DNA from: Artocarpus heterophyllus
Taxonomy: Eukaryota > Streptophyta > Magnoliopsida > Rosales > Moraceae
Assembly (NCBI GenBank): GCA_025403435.1
Contig: CM046354.1
Coordinates: 35,553,533-35,617,532, forward strand
DNA: 64,000 nucleotides
Direction of reading: 5' to 3'
Under the pieces are notes generated by a model. It was not told the DNA's origin. It did not search any database and saw only the letters and a list, made by a program, of their open reading frames with translations. This document shows positions 49,553-61,683 of this stretch, piece after piece. The position numbers were made by a program, and so were the translations under genes. Each line of letters starts with the position of its first letter. Within the stretch, counting starts at the first letter, position 1.

Positions 49553-51588
49553 TGTTAGACATGTATGCTCTAAGGAGTAAAAATGTAATACGTTTTTGGA
49601 GACATTTTTATCAATAAAGAATTTATTCATTTATATATACCAAATATTGTCCTCTTTACGTTCATATTCGTTGAATGTATGATAAGCAAACAGTAGTCTG
49701 AGACTGTCAGTCTAAACCTTAAGAGTTGGGCATATGATGGGATGATTATGCGGTAGACACGACTCTTAAGGTGATGGTCTAAAATATATGATCCGCAATC
49801 GAGGGAATAAAGTTGGGCGCTTTATTCATGTAAAGATTGTTATGTTGTCTATATCCCTTTTGGGAGATGGTTTGTCTTGGCCATCGGAGTTGGACTCCGT
49901 GAATAGAAACATTGGCGCGTTGTCATAGGTGACGATGTGTTGGATCGGGACATAAAGTGAATTGATTTGGATTAATAATTCTGTCTTGGCAAATCGATTC
50001 ACTTTAGACAGTCGTTTGTATTGTATCTTAATCCTGAGATGAATAATGGGCCCGTTGTCTCGACTTGTGTCTTTTGATGTACCAATGGGTGACTCCCACA
50101 TCTCTATAGTGGCATGCATGCCGGTACGTTGGAGGCATGACTCTTGATAGCGTAGACTTGTTATTCATAGATATGGAATCCATAGCTCCTCTTTAGGAGT
50201 AATGATATCCTCTTATATGCGTTGTCCTGTAATTGGAAAACTGGAGCGCTCAACCATTTGGATACATAGGTGTAACCGAATGGTATACTATCTTTGGATG
50301 GTAAGTTTTCTAATGGTGAGACAATGGAACGTAAGATAAAAATAATCGGGAAGGTAAGACAGAACTTGTCCTTAAGCCGATTATGGATGATCATATGGGG
50401 ATGCGATACACTATGATATGTCATGGAGACTTAGCTACACGAGCTTCGTAATTCTATAAAGTTCGAGAGTGCAGCTCCAAGCTTTTAGTGGAGTAGCGTT
50501 GGAGTTGATAATTGTGAAATGTATATCTGGGATATTGGGTTTCATAGTTATCATGAGCTTGAACTTTATAGGTCCATTTTGGTCCCCTTTGCTAGCTCAC
50601 AAAATCCTGTAACGACACGGCGTGCTTTTCCAATAATTGGTGACTTATGTCGGATTTATCAGATTGGTTTAAAATTTATAAGAATCAAATAATTCATGTC
50701 TGTTTATCGGTTGAATTAATTATGTAAGAAATTAGTTCAAGATGAACTTGTTGAATTATGGCGTTCGGATAATTCTTGTCTGTTTATCGGTTGTTTTAAT
50801 TTTGGACAATTAGAACAAGATAAACTTGTAGAATTGTTGTGAATTGATTTATTTTCTTAGAGATTATCTTGATAAAGTTTGTTTTGATCAGATATCTTTT
50901 CTATTGGGCTATTTGAATCAAAACTGAGACTTTATCCTTTAGAATCTCGGGTGGAAAATAAAAGATTCGCGGAGATTTTTTCTCGGCAGTTCGGCATGCC
51001 GGATGACGTGTTCGGCCTGCCGAACTGGCCAGTTCGGCCTGCCTATCTCACAGTTCGGCATGCCGACCGCGACAGCTAAGATTACGTGTTTTTCACGCGT
51101 ATCTTATCAGATATTGATCCGAACTTGATTCTATTTCGATTTTTGAGACCTAATCTGATATGGACTGACCCCAAGGACCAATAGGTATAAAAAGGGAGTG
51201 AGTCTAATGATTTACTCAGATCAATTTGAGAGATTAAGAGTGATACTCTTCTAGTGAGTATCTAAAAACTCCCTGAGAGCTTTTGTTCATAAATCACGAA
51301 CACTAGCTTTGGGTTCTCTCTATTGGTTGGAAGGAGAGTCACCGGTGGAAGAGCTGTACGTGTGAGCCCACACTCACTCCGGTTGTGGATAGAGAATAGC
51401 AAAGAAGACCAGTTGGTTGAGGCTCTTCTGGAACGTTACTTCTCTACACAGGTCGCGGAGGTTCTTCAGCACACTGAGGTTAGTAAGATCTGTTTAATTT
51501 ATACATATAACATGTCAAACTTGTGTTTTGGAAAATACTCTGATGAAAAATTTTTTTTTAAATTCCGCTGCGCACTTTGTTTCCAACA
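49553..51588 (+). repeat. 3' LTR of the young copia
   Basis: TGTTAGACATGTATGCTC to TTTGTTTCCAACA, 2036 bp, nearly identical to 41885-43929. GC array at about 50992-51068. TATAAAA at 51186-51192. Confidence 0.97.
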
Positions 51589-52570
51589 GATGTCATTCTG
51601 CTAGTTGGCAATGACGTTGGGGCATCATCATCGGTCAAATTATGGTTGACCAAGCAGTTTGACATGAAGGACTTGGGTGAGGCTAATTTTGTTCTCGGTA
51701 TCCAAATCTTTTAGGATAGGAAGAACAAAATGATAGCTTTGTCCCAAGCCGGCTACATAGATAAAATTCTCAAGAGGTTTACAATGCAGGATTCCAATAA
51801 AGATGGGCAACCATCTAGGTCTGGAATTACTCTTTCTAAGAAAGACTCTCTAAAATCTGATGAAGAAAGAGAATACATGAAGAAGGTGTCTTATGCTTCG
51901 GCAGTGGGTAATCTCATGTATGCCATGCTTTGCACATGAACGGATATTTGTTATGCGGTCGAGATTGTAAGTCGATTTCAGGTGGTCCCAAGACCCAACC
52001 TTTGGGTTGCGTTAAGCATATTTTCAAGTACCTGAGAAGGACTCGAGGGTATATGCTTGTGTATTCGGGTGAGGACTTAACTCCTCTAGAATATACTAAC
52101 TTAGATTTTCAATCTTGTCTGGATTCTAAGAAAACCACTTTGGGTTTTGTGTTTACTCTGGGCAGCAGTGCTATCAGTTGGAGAAGTGTGAAGCAAGATT
52201 GTACTTCAGATTCAATGATGGAGGCCGAGTATGTAGCAGCTAGTGACGCTTCAAAAAAAGCAGTGTGGCTTTGCAAGTTCTTTGGGAATCTTGAGGTAGT
52301 TACTAGTATGGATAAAGCGGCATCACTATGTTGTGATAACAGTGTGGTGGTAGCTAATGCTAAGGAACCAAGATTTCACAAGAAGAGTAACCATATTGAT
52401 TGAAAGTATCATGTAATAAAGGACTTTATTGAGGGCGGGCATGTCACTATGTGCAAAATCGCATCAGAGGACAATTTAGCTGATCCATTTACCAAGACAC
52501 TTACTGGGAGAGTCTTTGAAAGGCATGTGGAAGCTATGGGGATGCAAAATTTATCATATTTACTCACTTA
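51589..52570 (+). pseudogene. Copia RT end and RNase H remnant (third-level element)
   Basis: It resumes after the TSD with DVILLVGNDVG, the second half of the RT YVDD motif split by the young element. It continues through a TAG near 51714, an open piece 51730-51939 (..MIALSQAGYIDKIL), and RNase H 51930-52403 ([36 protein letters not shown]). It ends at TAG 52568-52570, followed by the polypurine tract and 3' LTR. Confidence 0.88.
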
Positions 52571-52585
52571 GTGTAAGTGGGAGAT

Positions 52586-54592
52586 TGTTAGACATGTATG
52601 CCTTAAGGAGTAAAAATGTAATATGTTTTTGGAGACATTTTTATCAATAAAGAATTTATTTATTATTAATATACCAAATCTTGTCCTCTTTACATCATAT
52701 TTGTTCAATGTATGTTAAGCAAATAAAATTCTGAGACTATCGGTATAAACCTTCAAGACTTGGGCATATGATGGACAGATTATGCGGAAGACACGATTCT
52801 TAGGGTGATGGTCTAAATCATAAGATCCACAATCGAGGGAATAAAGTTGGGTGCTTTATTCATGCAAAGATTGTTATGTTGTCTATATCCCTATTGGGAG
52901 ATGGTTTGTCTTGACCATTGGAGGTGGACTCCATGAATAGAAACATTAGCACGCTGTCATAGGTGACGATGTATTGGATCGAGACATAAAGGGAATTGAG
53001 TTGAATTAATAATTCTGTCACAACAAATTGATTCACTTTAGACAATCACTTGTATTGTATCTTAATCTTGAGATGAATAGTGGGCCCATTGTCTTGACTT
53101 GTGTCTTTTGATGTACCAAAGGGTGACACCCACATTTTAATAGTGGTATGCATGCCGGTACGTTGGAGGCATGACTCTTGATAGCGTAGACCTGTTATTC
53201 ATAGATATGGAATCCATAGCTCCTTTTTAGGAGTAGTGATATCCTCTTATATGCGTTATCCTATAATTGAAAAACTGGAGAGGTCAACCATTTAGATACA
53301 TGGCTGTAACTGAATGGTATACTGTCTTTGGATGGTAAGTTTTCCAATGATGAGATAATAGAACGCAAGATAAAAATAATCGAGAAGGTAAGATAGAACT
53401 TGTCCTTAAGCCGGTTATGGATAATCCTATGGGGATATGATGCACTATGATATGTCATGGAGACTTAGCTATACGGGCTTCGTAATTCTATATAGTTTGA
53501 GGTTACAGCTCCAATTTTTTAGTGGAGTAGCGTTGGAGTTGATAATTATGAAATGTATATATGGGATATTGGGTTTCATAATTATCGGAAGCTTAAACTA
53601 TATAGGTCCATTTGGTCCCCTTTGCTAGCTCACAACATCCTGTAACGATACGGCGTGCTTTTCTAGTAATTGGTGACTCATGTTAGATTTATTAGATTGG
53701 TTGAAATTCAAAAGAATCAAATAATTCATGTCTATTTATCGGTTGAATTAATTTTGTAGCAAAATTAATTCAAGATAAACTTATTGAATTATTGGGATCG
53801 GATAATTCTTGTCTGTTTATTAGTTGATTTAATTTTGAATAAATTAAATTAATATATACTAGTAGAATTATTAGGATTTGTTTTCCTAGAGATTGTCTGG
53901 ATAAAGTTGTTTTAATTACATAACTTCTCTATTGGGTTATTTGAATTAAAACTTAGACTTTATCTTATAGAATCTTGGGCGGAAAATAAAAGATTCGTTG
54001 AGATTTTTTTGTCGACAATTCGGCATGCCGATCCTCAAGTTCGGCCTACCGATGGAGCAAGTTCACCCTGCCTATGCACAAAAAAAAAAATCATGCATTT
54101 TCATGTGGATTTCATCAGATATTGATCCAAATTTGATTTTGATTCAAATTTTTGAGACCCTATCTAATAAGGACTGACCCTAGAACCAACCGTTATAAAT
54201 AAGGAGTGAGTCTCATAAGTTATTTAGATCAATTAAGAGATTAAGAGCGGTAATCTATTGGTGAGAATCTAAAAACTCCTTGAGAGCACTTTTTAACAAA
54301 TCATGAATTCTAGCTTTAGGTTCTCTCAATTGGTTGGAAGGAGAGTCACCTGGAGGAAGAGTTGTAAGTATGAGCCCACACTCACTCCGATCGTGGATAG
54401 AGAATAGCAAAGAAGGCCAGTTGGTTGAGTTCCTTCTAGAACGTTACTTCTCTTTACTAATTGCAGGAGCTTTTCGGCATTCAAAGGTTAATAAGATCTG
54501 ATTAATTTATGCATATACCATGTCAAACTTGTGTTTCAGAAAATACTCTTATATAAAATTTTAAAATTCTGCTGCATACTATTTTTCCAATA
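52586..54592 (+). repeat. 3' LTR of third-level copia
   Basis: TGTTAGACATGTATGCCT to TTTTTCCAATA, about 2007 bp, preceded by GTAAGTGGGAGAT. It has the U3 hairpins (about 53742-53850), and its GC-array units are partly decayed (about 54020-54070). Confidence 0.9.
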
Positions 54593-56190
54593 AACCAGAT
54601 CAACATGACAGCAATCCTTATACTTACACAGAGACTATGGAGGATGTTGATTCAAAACTCTAGACAGAGGCCATGAACACAGAGATGAAGTCTATGGAGA
54701 CTAATCGGGTCTAGGAGCTTGTGGATCTTCCCAAAGGGGTAAAACTCATAGGGTGTAAATGGATCTACTAGAGGGAAAGGGGAGTAGATGGAAAGGTTGA
54801 AACCTTTAAGGCTAGACTTGTAGCTTAGGGTTATACACAAAGGGAAGGAATCGATTATGAGGAAACCTTTTCGCTTATAGCCATGCTTAAGTCCATCCAG
54901 ATTCTCTTGTCTATTGCTGCCGCTCTCGACTATGAGATTTGATAGATGGATGTCAAGATAGCTTTTCTAAATAGATATCTTGATGAGTCCATTTATATGG
55001 AACAACCAGACGATCTCAAGGCTAAGGGTCAAAAGGGCAAGGTTTGTAAGCTGCTAAAGTCAATATATGGATTTAAGCAAGCTTCCCACTCTTGGAACAT
55101 AAGATTTGATTAACTGATTAAGACTTATGGGCTCTCACAAAAAATGGATGAACCATGTGTGTACAAACACTTTAAGGATGTGAAGGTGGTTTTTCTACTA
55201 CTCTATGTAGATGACATTTTGTTAATTGGCAATGACGATGGGGCATTGTCATAGGTCAAATTATAGTTGACCAAGCAGTTTGACATGAAGGACTTGTGTG
55301 AGGTTAATTTTATTCTCGGTATCCAAATTTTTCAGGATAGGAAGAACAAAATGATAGCTTTGTCACAAGCTAGCTAGATAGATAAAATTCTTAAAAGGTT
55401 TGCAATGCAGGATTCCAAGAAAGGAGGACAACCATCTAGGTCTGAATTACTCTTTCTAAGAAAGACTCTCCAAAGTCTGAGAAAGAAAGAGAATACATGA
55501 AGAAGGTGCCTTATGCTTTGGCAGTGGGTAGTCTCATGTATGCCATGCTTCGCACATGACCGGATATTTGTTATGTGGTTGGGATTGTAAGTCAATTTTA
55601 GGCGGATCTGGACCAAACCATTGGGTTACGGTAAAGCATATTTTCAAGTACCTGTGATGGACTCGAGGGTATATGCTTGTATGTTTGGATGAAGATTTAA
55701 CTCCTCTAGGATATACTGACTCGGATTTCCAATTTTGTCTGGATTTGAGGAGATCGACTTCAGGTTTTGTGTTTACTCTAGGCAGTAGTGCCATCAATTG
55801 GAGAAGTGTGAAGCAAAATTGCACTTTGGATTCAACGATGAAGGCTGAGTATGTGGCAGCTAGTGATGCTTCAAAGGAAGCAGTATGGCTCTGCAAGTTC
55901 CTTGGGGATCTTGAGGTAGTTCCTGATATGGATAAGGTGTTATCACTGTACTGTGATAACAATGTGACGATAGCTAATACTAAGGAATCAAGATTTGTAC
56001 AAAGAGTAAGCATATTGATAAGAAGTATCATGTGATAAAGGACTTTGTCGAGGGCAAACACGTCACGGTGTGTAAAATCGCATCAGAGGACAATTTAGCT
56101 GATCGATTTATGATGACACTTACTAGGAGAGTCTTCGAGAGGCATGTAGAAGCTATGGGGATGTGAGATTTGTCATATTTACTCACTTAG
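54593..56190 (+). pseudogene. Copia RT and RNase H remnant (31378 element)
   Basis: It resumes the reading cut at 37411 (DQHDSNPYTYTETMEDVDS). It runs through RT, with [11 protein letters not shown] kept at about 55204-55230, and RNase H, open at 55673-56035 (YTDSDFQFCLDLRRSTSGF). Many TAG stops are present (for example near 54662, 54711, 54768 and 55374). It ends just before AGTGAGAGAT and the LTR at 56205. Confidence 0.86.
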
Positions 56191-56204
56191 TGAAAGTGAG
56201 AGAT

Positions 56205-58162
56205 TGTTAGAGGTGCATGCCCTAAGGAGTAAAAATATGATATGTTTTTAGAGACATTTTATCAATAAAGAATTTATTATTTATATACCAAATCTTGTCC
56301 TTTTTTACATTCATATTTGTTGAATGTATGTTAAGCAAACAATAGTCTAAGATTATCGGTCTAAACCTTTAAGAATTGGGTATAAGATGGATAGATTATG
56401 CAAAAGACACGATTCTTAAGGTGACGGTCTAAATTATAAAATTCGCTATCGAGAGAATAAAGTTGGGTGCTTTATTCATGCAAAGTTTGTTATGTTGTCT
56501 ATATCCCCATTGGGAGATGGTTTGTGTTGACCATTGGAGCCGAACTTTGCAAATAGAAACATTGGCATATTGTCATAGGTAACGATGTGTTGGATTGGGA
56601 CATAAAATGAATTGATTTTGATTAATAATCCTATCTCGGCAAATCAATTTACTTTAGACAATCATTTGTATTGTATCTTAATCCTGAGATTAATAGTAGC
56701 ACCGCTATTTGGACTTATGCCTTTTGATGTACTAAAGGGTGACATCCACATTTTAATAGTGGTACGCATGCCGATACATTGAGGCATGACTCTTGATAGC
56801 GTAGACCTGTTATTCATAGATATGGAATCCATAGCTCCTCTTTAGGAGTAGTTGATATCCTCTTAAATGCGTTATCCTGTAATTGGAAACTGTAGTGCTC
56901 AACCATTTGGATGCTTAGGTGTAACTGAATGATATACTGTCTTTGGATGGTAATTTTTTCGATGGTGAGATAATGGAACATAAGATAAAAACAATTGGAA
57001 AGGTGAGACAGAACTTGTCCTTAAGCCGATTATGGATAATCCTATAGGGATACAATACATTATGATATGTCATGGAGGCTTAGCTATTCGGGCTTCGTAA
57101 TTCTATATAGTTCGAGAGTACAGCTCCAAGCTTTTAGTGAAGTAGCATTGGAGTTGATAATTATAAAATATATATCTGGGATATTGGGTTTAATAATTAT
57201 TGGGAGCTTGAACTATATAGGTCCATTTGGTCCTCTTAGCCAGCTCACAAAAAATCCTGTAACGATACGGCATTCTTTTCCAATAATTAGTGAGTTATGT
57301 TAGATTTATCAGATTAGCTGAAATTTGATAAAATTAGATAATTCATGTTTGTTTATCGGTTGAATTAATTTTGTGATAAAATTAATTCAAGATAAATTTG
57401 TTGAATTATCAAGATCAGATAATTCATGTATGTTTATCAGTTGGATTAATTTTGAATTAATTCAATATAAACTTGTTAAATTATTAGGAATATTTATTTT
57501 CTGAAATATCATTTAGATATGACTGTTTTAATTAGATAACTTCTCTATTGGGTTATTTGAATTAAAACTGAGGCTCTATCCTAAGAATCTTGGGTGGGAA
57601 ATAAAGATTTGTAGGAATCTTTTATAGGAGGTTTGGTAGGCCGATCTGCTAGTTCAGCCTGCCGACCGCGCAATTAAAAGATCTGACATTTTCATTCAGA
57701 TTTTATCAGATATTGATCCTGATTTGATTCTGATTTGAATATTTTAAACCTTATCTAATAAGGACTGACTTCTGGGCCCAACCTCTATATAAAGGAGAGT
57801 GAGTCTCATTATTATTTAGATCAATTAAGAAATCTAGAGTGAGACTCTGTCAGTGAGACTCTGAAACTCCCCTAAGGCTATCATTCGAAAATCACAAATT
57901 ATAGCTTTTGGTATTTCTGTACTGTTTGGAAGGAGAATCACCTGGTGAAAAAGCTAAATGATATGAGCCCACACTCACTCCGTTCATGGATAGAGAAAAA
58001 CAAAGAAGTCTAGTTGGTTGAGGCTATTCTAGAATGTTACTTCTCTTCATAGATTACAGGAGTTCTTCGGCATTCAAAGGTTAGTAAGATCTTGTTAATT
58101 TATGCACATAGTGTGTTAAACTTTTGTTTTGAAAAATATTTGATATATAAAAATTTTAAATA
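56205..58162 (+). repeat. 3' LTR of the 31378 element, truncated
   Basis: Starts TGTTAGAGGTGCATGCCC and runs to ..AATTTTAAAT. The terminal ~30 bp, including the CA end, are missing. It is joined to reversed copia leader at about 58163. A TATATAAAGGAG motif lies near 57786. Two GC-array units (about 57640 and 57660) remain. Confidence 0.86.
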
Positions 58163-58362
58163 ATAATTTAATTAACCATAATTAATTAAATAACATTCAC
58201 CTTATAATCAATGCCAACATATATAAATACATAGAAACTTAGAATGCAAACTCTCTATAAAATTAAATTCAGGCATGGGAGAGATAAAGATCACATAATT
58301 TATGCGTATAGCATGATCACAAACTTGTAAATTTGCATAAAAACCATGGCTCTGATACTAAT
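58163..58362 (-). other. L1 leader remnant with PBS
   Basis: About 200 bp matching the PBS-proximal leader of the copia family in reverse (compare 25010-25212). It contains the PBS on the minus strand at 58349-58360 (TAGTATCAGAGC, one change) immediately inside the LTR at 58363. It lacks gag and most of the leader. Confidence 0.8.
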
Positions 58363-60297
58363 TGATGGAAAAATAGCACGCAGCAGAATTTTAAAATTAT
58401 TTATATCAGAGTATTTTCTAAAACAAAAGTTTGACACACTATATGCATAAATTAACTACATCTTACTAACCTTGTATATGCCAAAAAGCTACTACAATCA
58501 GTGAAGAGAAGTAACATTCCAAAAGGACCTCAACCAACTAGCCTTCCTTGCTATGGTTTACCCTCGATTGGAGTGAGTGTGAGCTCACATCGTTCAGCTC
58601 TTCCTGGTGGCTCCCTTCCAACCAATTAAAAAATACCCAAAGATATAATTCGTGATTTATGAATAATAGCTCTCCTTAGAGTTCAAAGTCTCACTAACAG
58701 AGTCTCATTCTAAATTTCTCAATTGATCTAAATAATAATGAGACTCACTCTCTTTTTATAGAGGTTAGGCCTAGGAGTCAGTCCTTCTCAGATAAGTCTT
58801 CAAAAATTAAAATTAAAATCAAAATCAATATCTAATAAAACATGTGTGAAAATGAATGATCCTTTTATCGCCCAGTCGGTGGGCTGAACTAGCATATCGG
58901 CCTGCCAAACTTGCGATGAAAAGTTCCCTGTGAATCTTTATTTCCCACCCCAAATTCTGGTGAAAGAGTTCAGTTTTAATTTAAATAACCCAATAGAGAA
59001 GTTATCTAATTAAAACAGTCATATCTTGATAATTTCTAGGAAAATAAATATTCCTGATAACTCAATAAGTTTATGTTGAATTAAATTATTCTAAATTAAT
59101 CCAACCGACAAACATACATGAATTATCTAATCTCGATAATTCAACAAGTTTATCTTGAATTAATTTTATCACAAAATTAATTCAATCGATAAACAAACAT
59201 GAATTATTTAATTTTATCGAATTTCAGCTAATTTGATAAATCTAACATAAGTCATCAATTATTGGAAAAGCACGCTATATCGTTGCAGGATTTTTGTGAG
59301 CTAGCAAAGGGGATCAAATGGACCTATACAATTTAGGCTCCCAATAATTATGAAACCCAATATCCTAGATATAGATTTCATAATTATCAACTCCAACGCT
59401 ACTCTACTAAAAGCTTGGAGCAACACTCTTGAACTATATAGAATTACGAACCCTAAATAGCTAAGTCTTCATGACATATCATAGTGTGTCGTATCCCCAT
59501 AGAATTATCTATAATCAGCTTAAGGACAAGTACTGTCTTACCTTCCTGATTATTTTTATCTAAACGTTCTTTTATCTCACCATCGAAAAACTTACCATCC
59601 AAAGACAATATATCATTTAGTTACACCTATGTATCCAAATGGTTGAGCGCTCTAATTTTCCAATTACAAGATAACGCATATAAAAGAAAATCATTTTTCA
59701 TATCTATGAATAACATGTCTTCGCTATCAAGGGTCATGCCTCCAATGTACCGGCATACATACCACTATTAAAATGTGGATGTCACCCTTTGGTATATCGA
59801 ATGACACAAGTCAAGATAACAGGCTACTATTCATCTTAGGATTAAGATACAATACAAATGATTGTCTAAAGTGAATCGATTTGCCAAGACAGAATTATTA
59901 ATCCAAATCAATTAACTTTATGTCCTGATCCAATACATCGTCACCTATGACAATGTGCTAATGTTTCTATTTACAGAGTCCACCTCTAATGGTCAAGACA
60001 AACCATCTTCCAATAGAGATATAGAGAGCATAACAATCTTTACATGAATAAAGTGCCCAACTTTATTCCCTTGATTGTGGATCACATAATTTAGACCGTC
60101 ACCTTAAGAATCGTGTCTTCTGCATAATCTATTTATCATGTGCCCAATTCTTGAAGGTTTAGAATGACAGTCTCAGACTATTGCTTGCTTATCATACATT
60201 CAACAAATATGAACGTAAAGAGGATAAGATTTGGCATATAAATAAATTCTTTATAGACATTTTACATTTTTACTCCTTAGGGCATACACGTCTAATA
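58363..60297 (-). repeat. 5' LTR of L1 copia
   Basis: TGATGGAAAAATAG to ..CGTCTAATA, about 1935 bp, minus orientation (PBS side at left). It pairs with 12097-14068 by shared subfamily sequence. U3 hairpins at about 59060-59190. Decayed GC-array units at about 58877-58910. Confidence 0.85.
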
Positions 60298-61215
60298 GAA
60301 AAAAGATAGGAAAAAGAAAAGATAAAAAGAAAAATAAATATTTCTTTTGTTTTAATTTAGGATTTTATTTCTAGTTATAGATTTAGGCTTTACTTTAAAT
60401 AAATCATCACGTAAGAAAGCATTTAGAGATCAAGAAGTAGGACATATGAAGTAAGAGCTTAGAGATCATGACAACTCCAAAATGAGTTTTTCATTCGTAT
60501 TCTCTTCTTTTTATTTTTATGACTTGTAAATGTTGTACCTTTGATGTTAGCTTGCTTAATTTTTATTATGAAGCAATGTTTTTGAGAGCCTTAATTTTGT
60601 CTAATTATGAAGTGTTGATTTGTTTTAAGTGGGTTTTCATGATTTATTTGTGTTTTCCTATACTTAACGCTTCTAGTTAATTTAGCCAATGAATTAGATG
60701 ATTTTAGTATGTGGGGTTTGACACTCAAGAGCAAGAAATTCAATGTATGGGTTATGGAAAACACAACCTAGATGACTATAAGATTGTGAGATTTATAATT
60801 CCTTTGTAATCATTAAAAGAACTAAAGCTTAATGAATGTTAATGACTTTGTTTTAGATAGGGATATTAAAATATGATTTTTAAGCATATTATCAAATTTT
60901 ATGCTTGGAAAAATGAATGTTAATTTAGAGTTTGTGAATAATGAATTATGAAACTTACTTAATAATAAAATTAACGCGGATTAGTTATGGTGAAATTGCT
61001 ACCCTACTAATTTTAATTATCAATTTTTTTTACTTTATTCCATTTGCTTAGTTATTCACATTAGTTTATTTTATTTGTTGCTTTATCCGATCATCAAAAT
61101 AATCTTAGAGCTAATTAATTTTGATACTTAATGCAAATTAAATATAATTTTCATGGGATTGACAACTCCACACATCAATCTATTACTTGCGCTGCGTACC
61201 CTTGCACATGATCAA
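60298..61215 (+). repeat. Right half of split Athila/Tat-like LTR
   Basis: An A/G-rich block (AAAAAGATAGGAAAAAG), then TTTTGTTTTAATTTAGGATT and ATCATCACGTAAGAAAGC, then AT-rich sequence up to the PBS. This is typical R/U5-like sequence of plant Athila/Tat elements. The left half is at about 11620-12096. The exact LTR end is not clear. Confidence 0.5.
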
Positions 61216-61220
61216 GTTTT

Positions 61221-61240
61221 TGGCACCATTACCAGGGATT
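61221..61240 (+). other. Probable PBS of the Athila/Tat-like element
   Basis: TGGCACCATTACCAGGGATT resembles the TGGCGCCGTTGCCGGGGAT site that follows Athila/Tat 5' LTRs. The differences are all transitions. Confidence 0.6.
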
Positions 61241-61302
61241 GTTGTTTAGTTTTGGTTAATATCGATACGAATTAGCTCTATGAATAATTTGGATATTTTT
61301 AT

Positions 61303-61683
61303 TTGCCTTTATTTTATTTTTCTTATGGTTGCATTTTTGTTTTAGTGTCTTTGGTTGAGGTACTTGTAGATGCATCATCTAAATTCCTTTTGACCTTTGT
61401 TCAACAAGATTTGGAACCATTCTATAGTACTTGGTTGAGATTTAAAGAATTGGTCTCGAGGTTCCCATATCGTGATTTATCAAATGAGGGTCAACATCAC
61501 ATTTTCCTTAATGGCTTTTGTATCACAATAAGAAACATGGTGGAATGTCAAAATAGTACCACCATTCTCTACCAACTATGCGTCGATGAGGCATATTACA
61601 TGTTGCAAAATATAGTGGAGTACAATTATTGGGATTTGAAATTTCAACAAAAAACGATGGTTAGAAGTGTAATTCTTGCTTAA
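61303..61683 (+). pseudogene. Athila/Tat-like gag fragment
   Basis: The open frame contains a retrotransposon gag pattern from about residue 30: LEPFYSTWLRFKELVSRFP, then HIFLNGF, then DEAYYMLQNIVEYNYWDLKF. These match the spacing of W-RFK-L--P, F-NGL and EAY-L---NNY in Athila/Tat gags. The frame ends at TAA 61681-61683. The 5' part (FYFSYGCIFVLVSL) is unlike gag and may be out of frame. The fragment follows the PBS by about 60 bp. Confidence 0.68.

Larger units (their letters stand above)
41885..51588 (+). mobile_element. Young, apparently complete copia (TSD GATGT)
   Basis: 9704 bp. 5' LTR 41885-43929, PBS 43932-43944, leader, single Gag-Pol ORF 45585-49538, PPT 49542-49552, 3' LTR 49553-51588. 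GATGT is present at 41880-41884 and 51589-51593. Read side by side, the LTRs differ by two substitutions (A43389/G51057 and C43419/T51087, both in CpG contexts) and a poly-T tract of 18 versus 9, which fully explains the 2045/2036 length difference. All catalytic motifs are intact. This is the most recent insertion in the nest and a candidate autonomous element. Confidence 0.97.
37412..54592 (+). mobile_element. Third-level plus-strand copia, split by the young element
   Basis: It lies in the linker of the 31378 element. AACCG (37407-37411) and AACCA (54593-54597) are a TSD with one mismatch, and the host reading continues (..FLAEP | DQHDSNPYTY..). It has a truncated 5' LTR 37412-39375, coding remnants 39376-41884 and 51589-52570, and a 3' LTR 52586-54592. 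The 5' LTR end, PBS, leader and first third of gag are missing. Confidence 0.9.
31378..58162 (+). mobile_element. Plus-strand copia inside L1, split by a further copia
   Basis: 5' LTR 31378-33372, PBS 33375-33387, leader to 35056, Gag-Pol remnants 35057-37411 and 54593-56190, 3' LTR 56205-58162 (truncated). Both LTRs share features such as GACTCTGTCAGTGAGACTC followed by GAAACTCCC. It lies in L1 gag. The right TSD is missing because its 3' LTR lacks the last ~30 bp and is fused to L1 leader. Confidence 0.86.
12097..60297 (-). mobile_element. L1: oldest copia of the nest, split by four insertions
   Basis: A minus-strand copia with its 3' LTR at 12097-14068 and 5' LTR at 58363-60297. Coding remnants are at 14069-14251, 16248-17556, 27265-29347 and 31304-31377, with leader remnant and PBS at 58163-58362. 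The frame resumes after each insertion at the base expected from the TSD. The two LTRs share subfamily features not found in the others, for example AGCTACTRCAATCAGTGAAG and CTTGCGATRAAAAGTTCCCT. Flanks are GAAAG (12092-12096) and GAAAA (60298-60302), a TSD with one mismatch. Part of gag and most of the leader were lost at the 58162/58163 junction. Confidence 0.8.
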
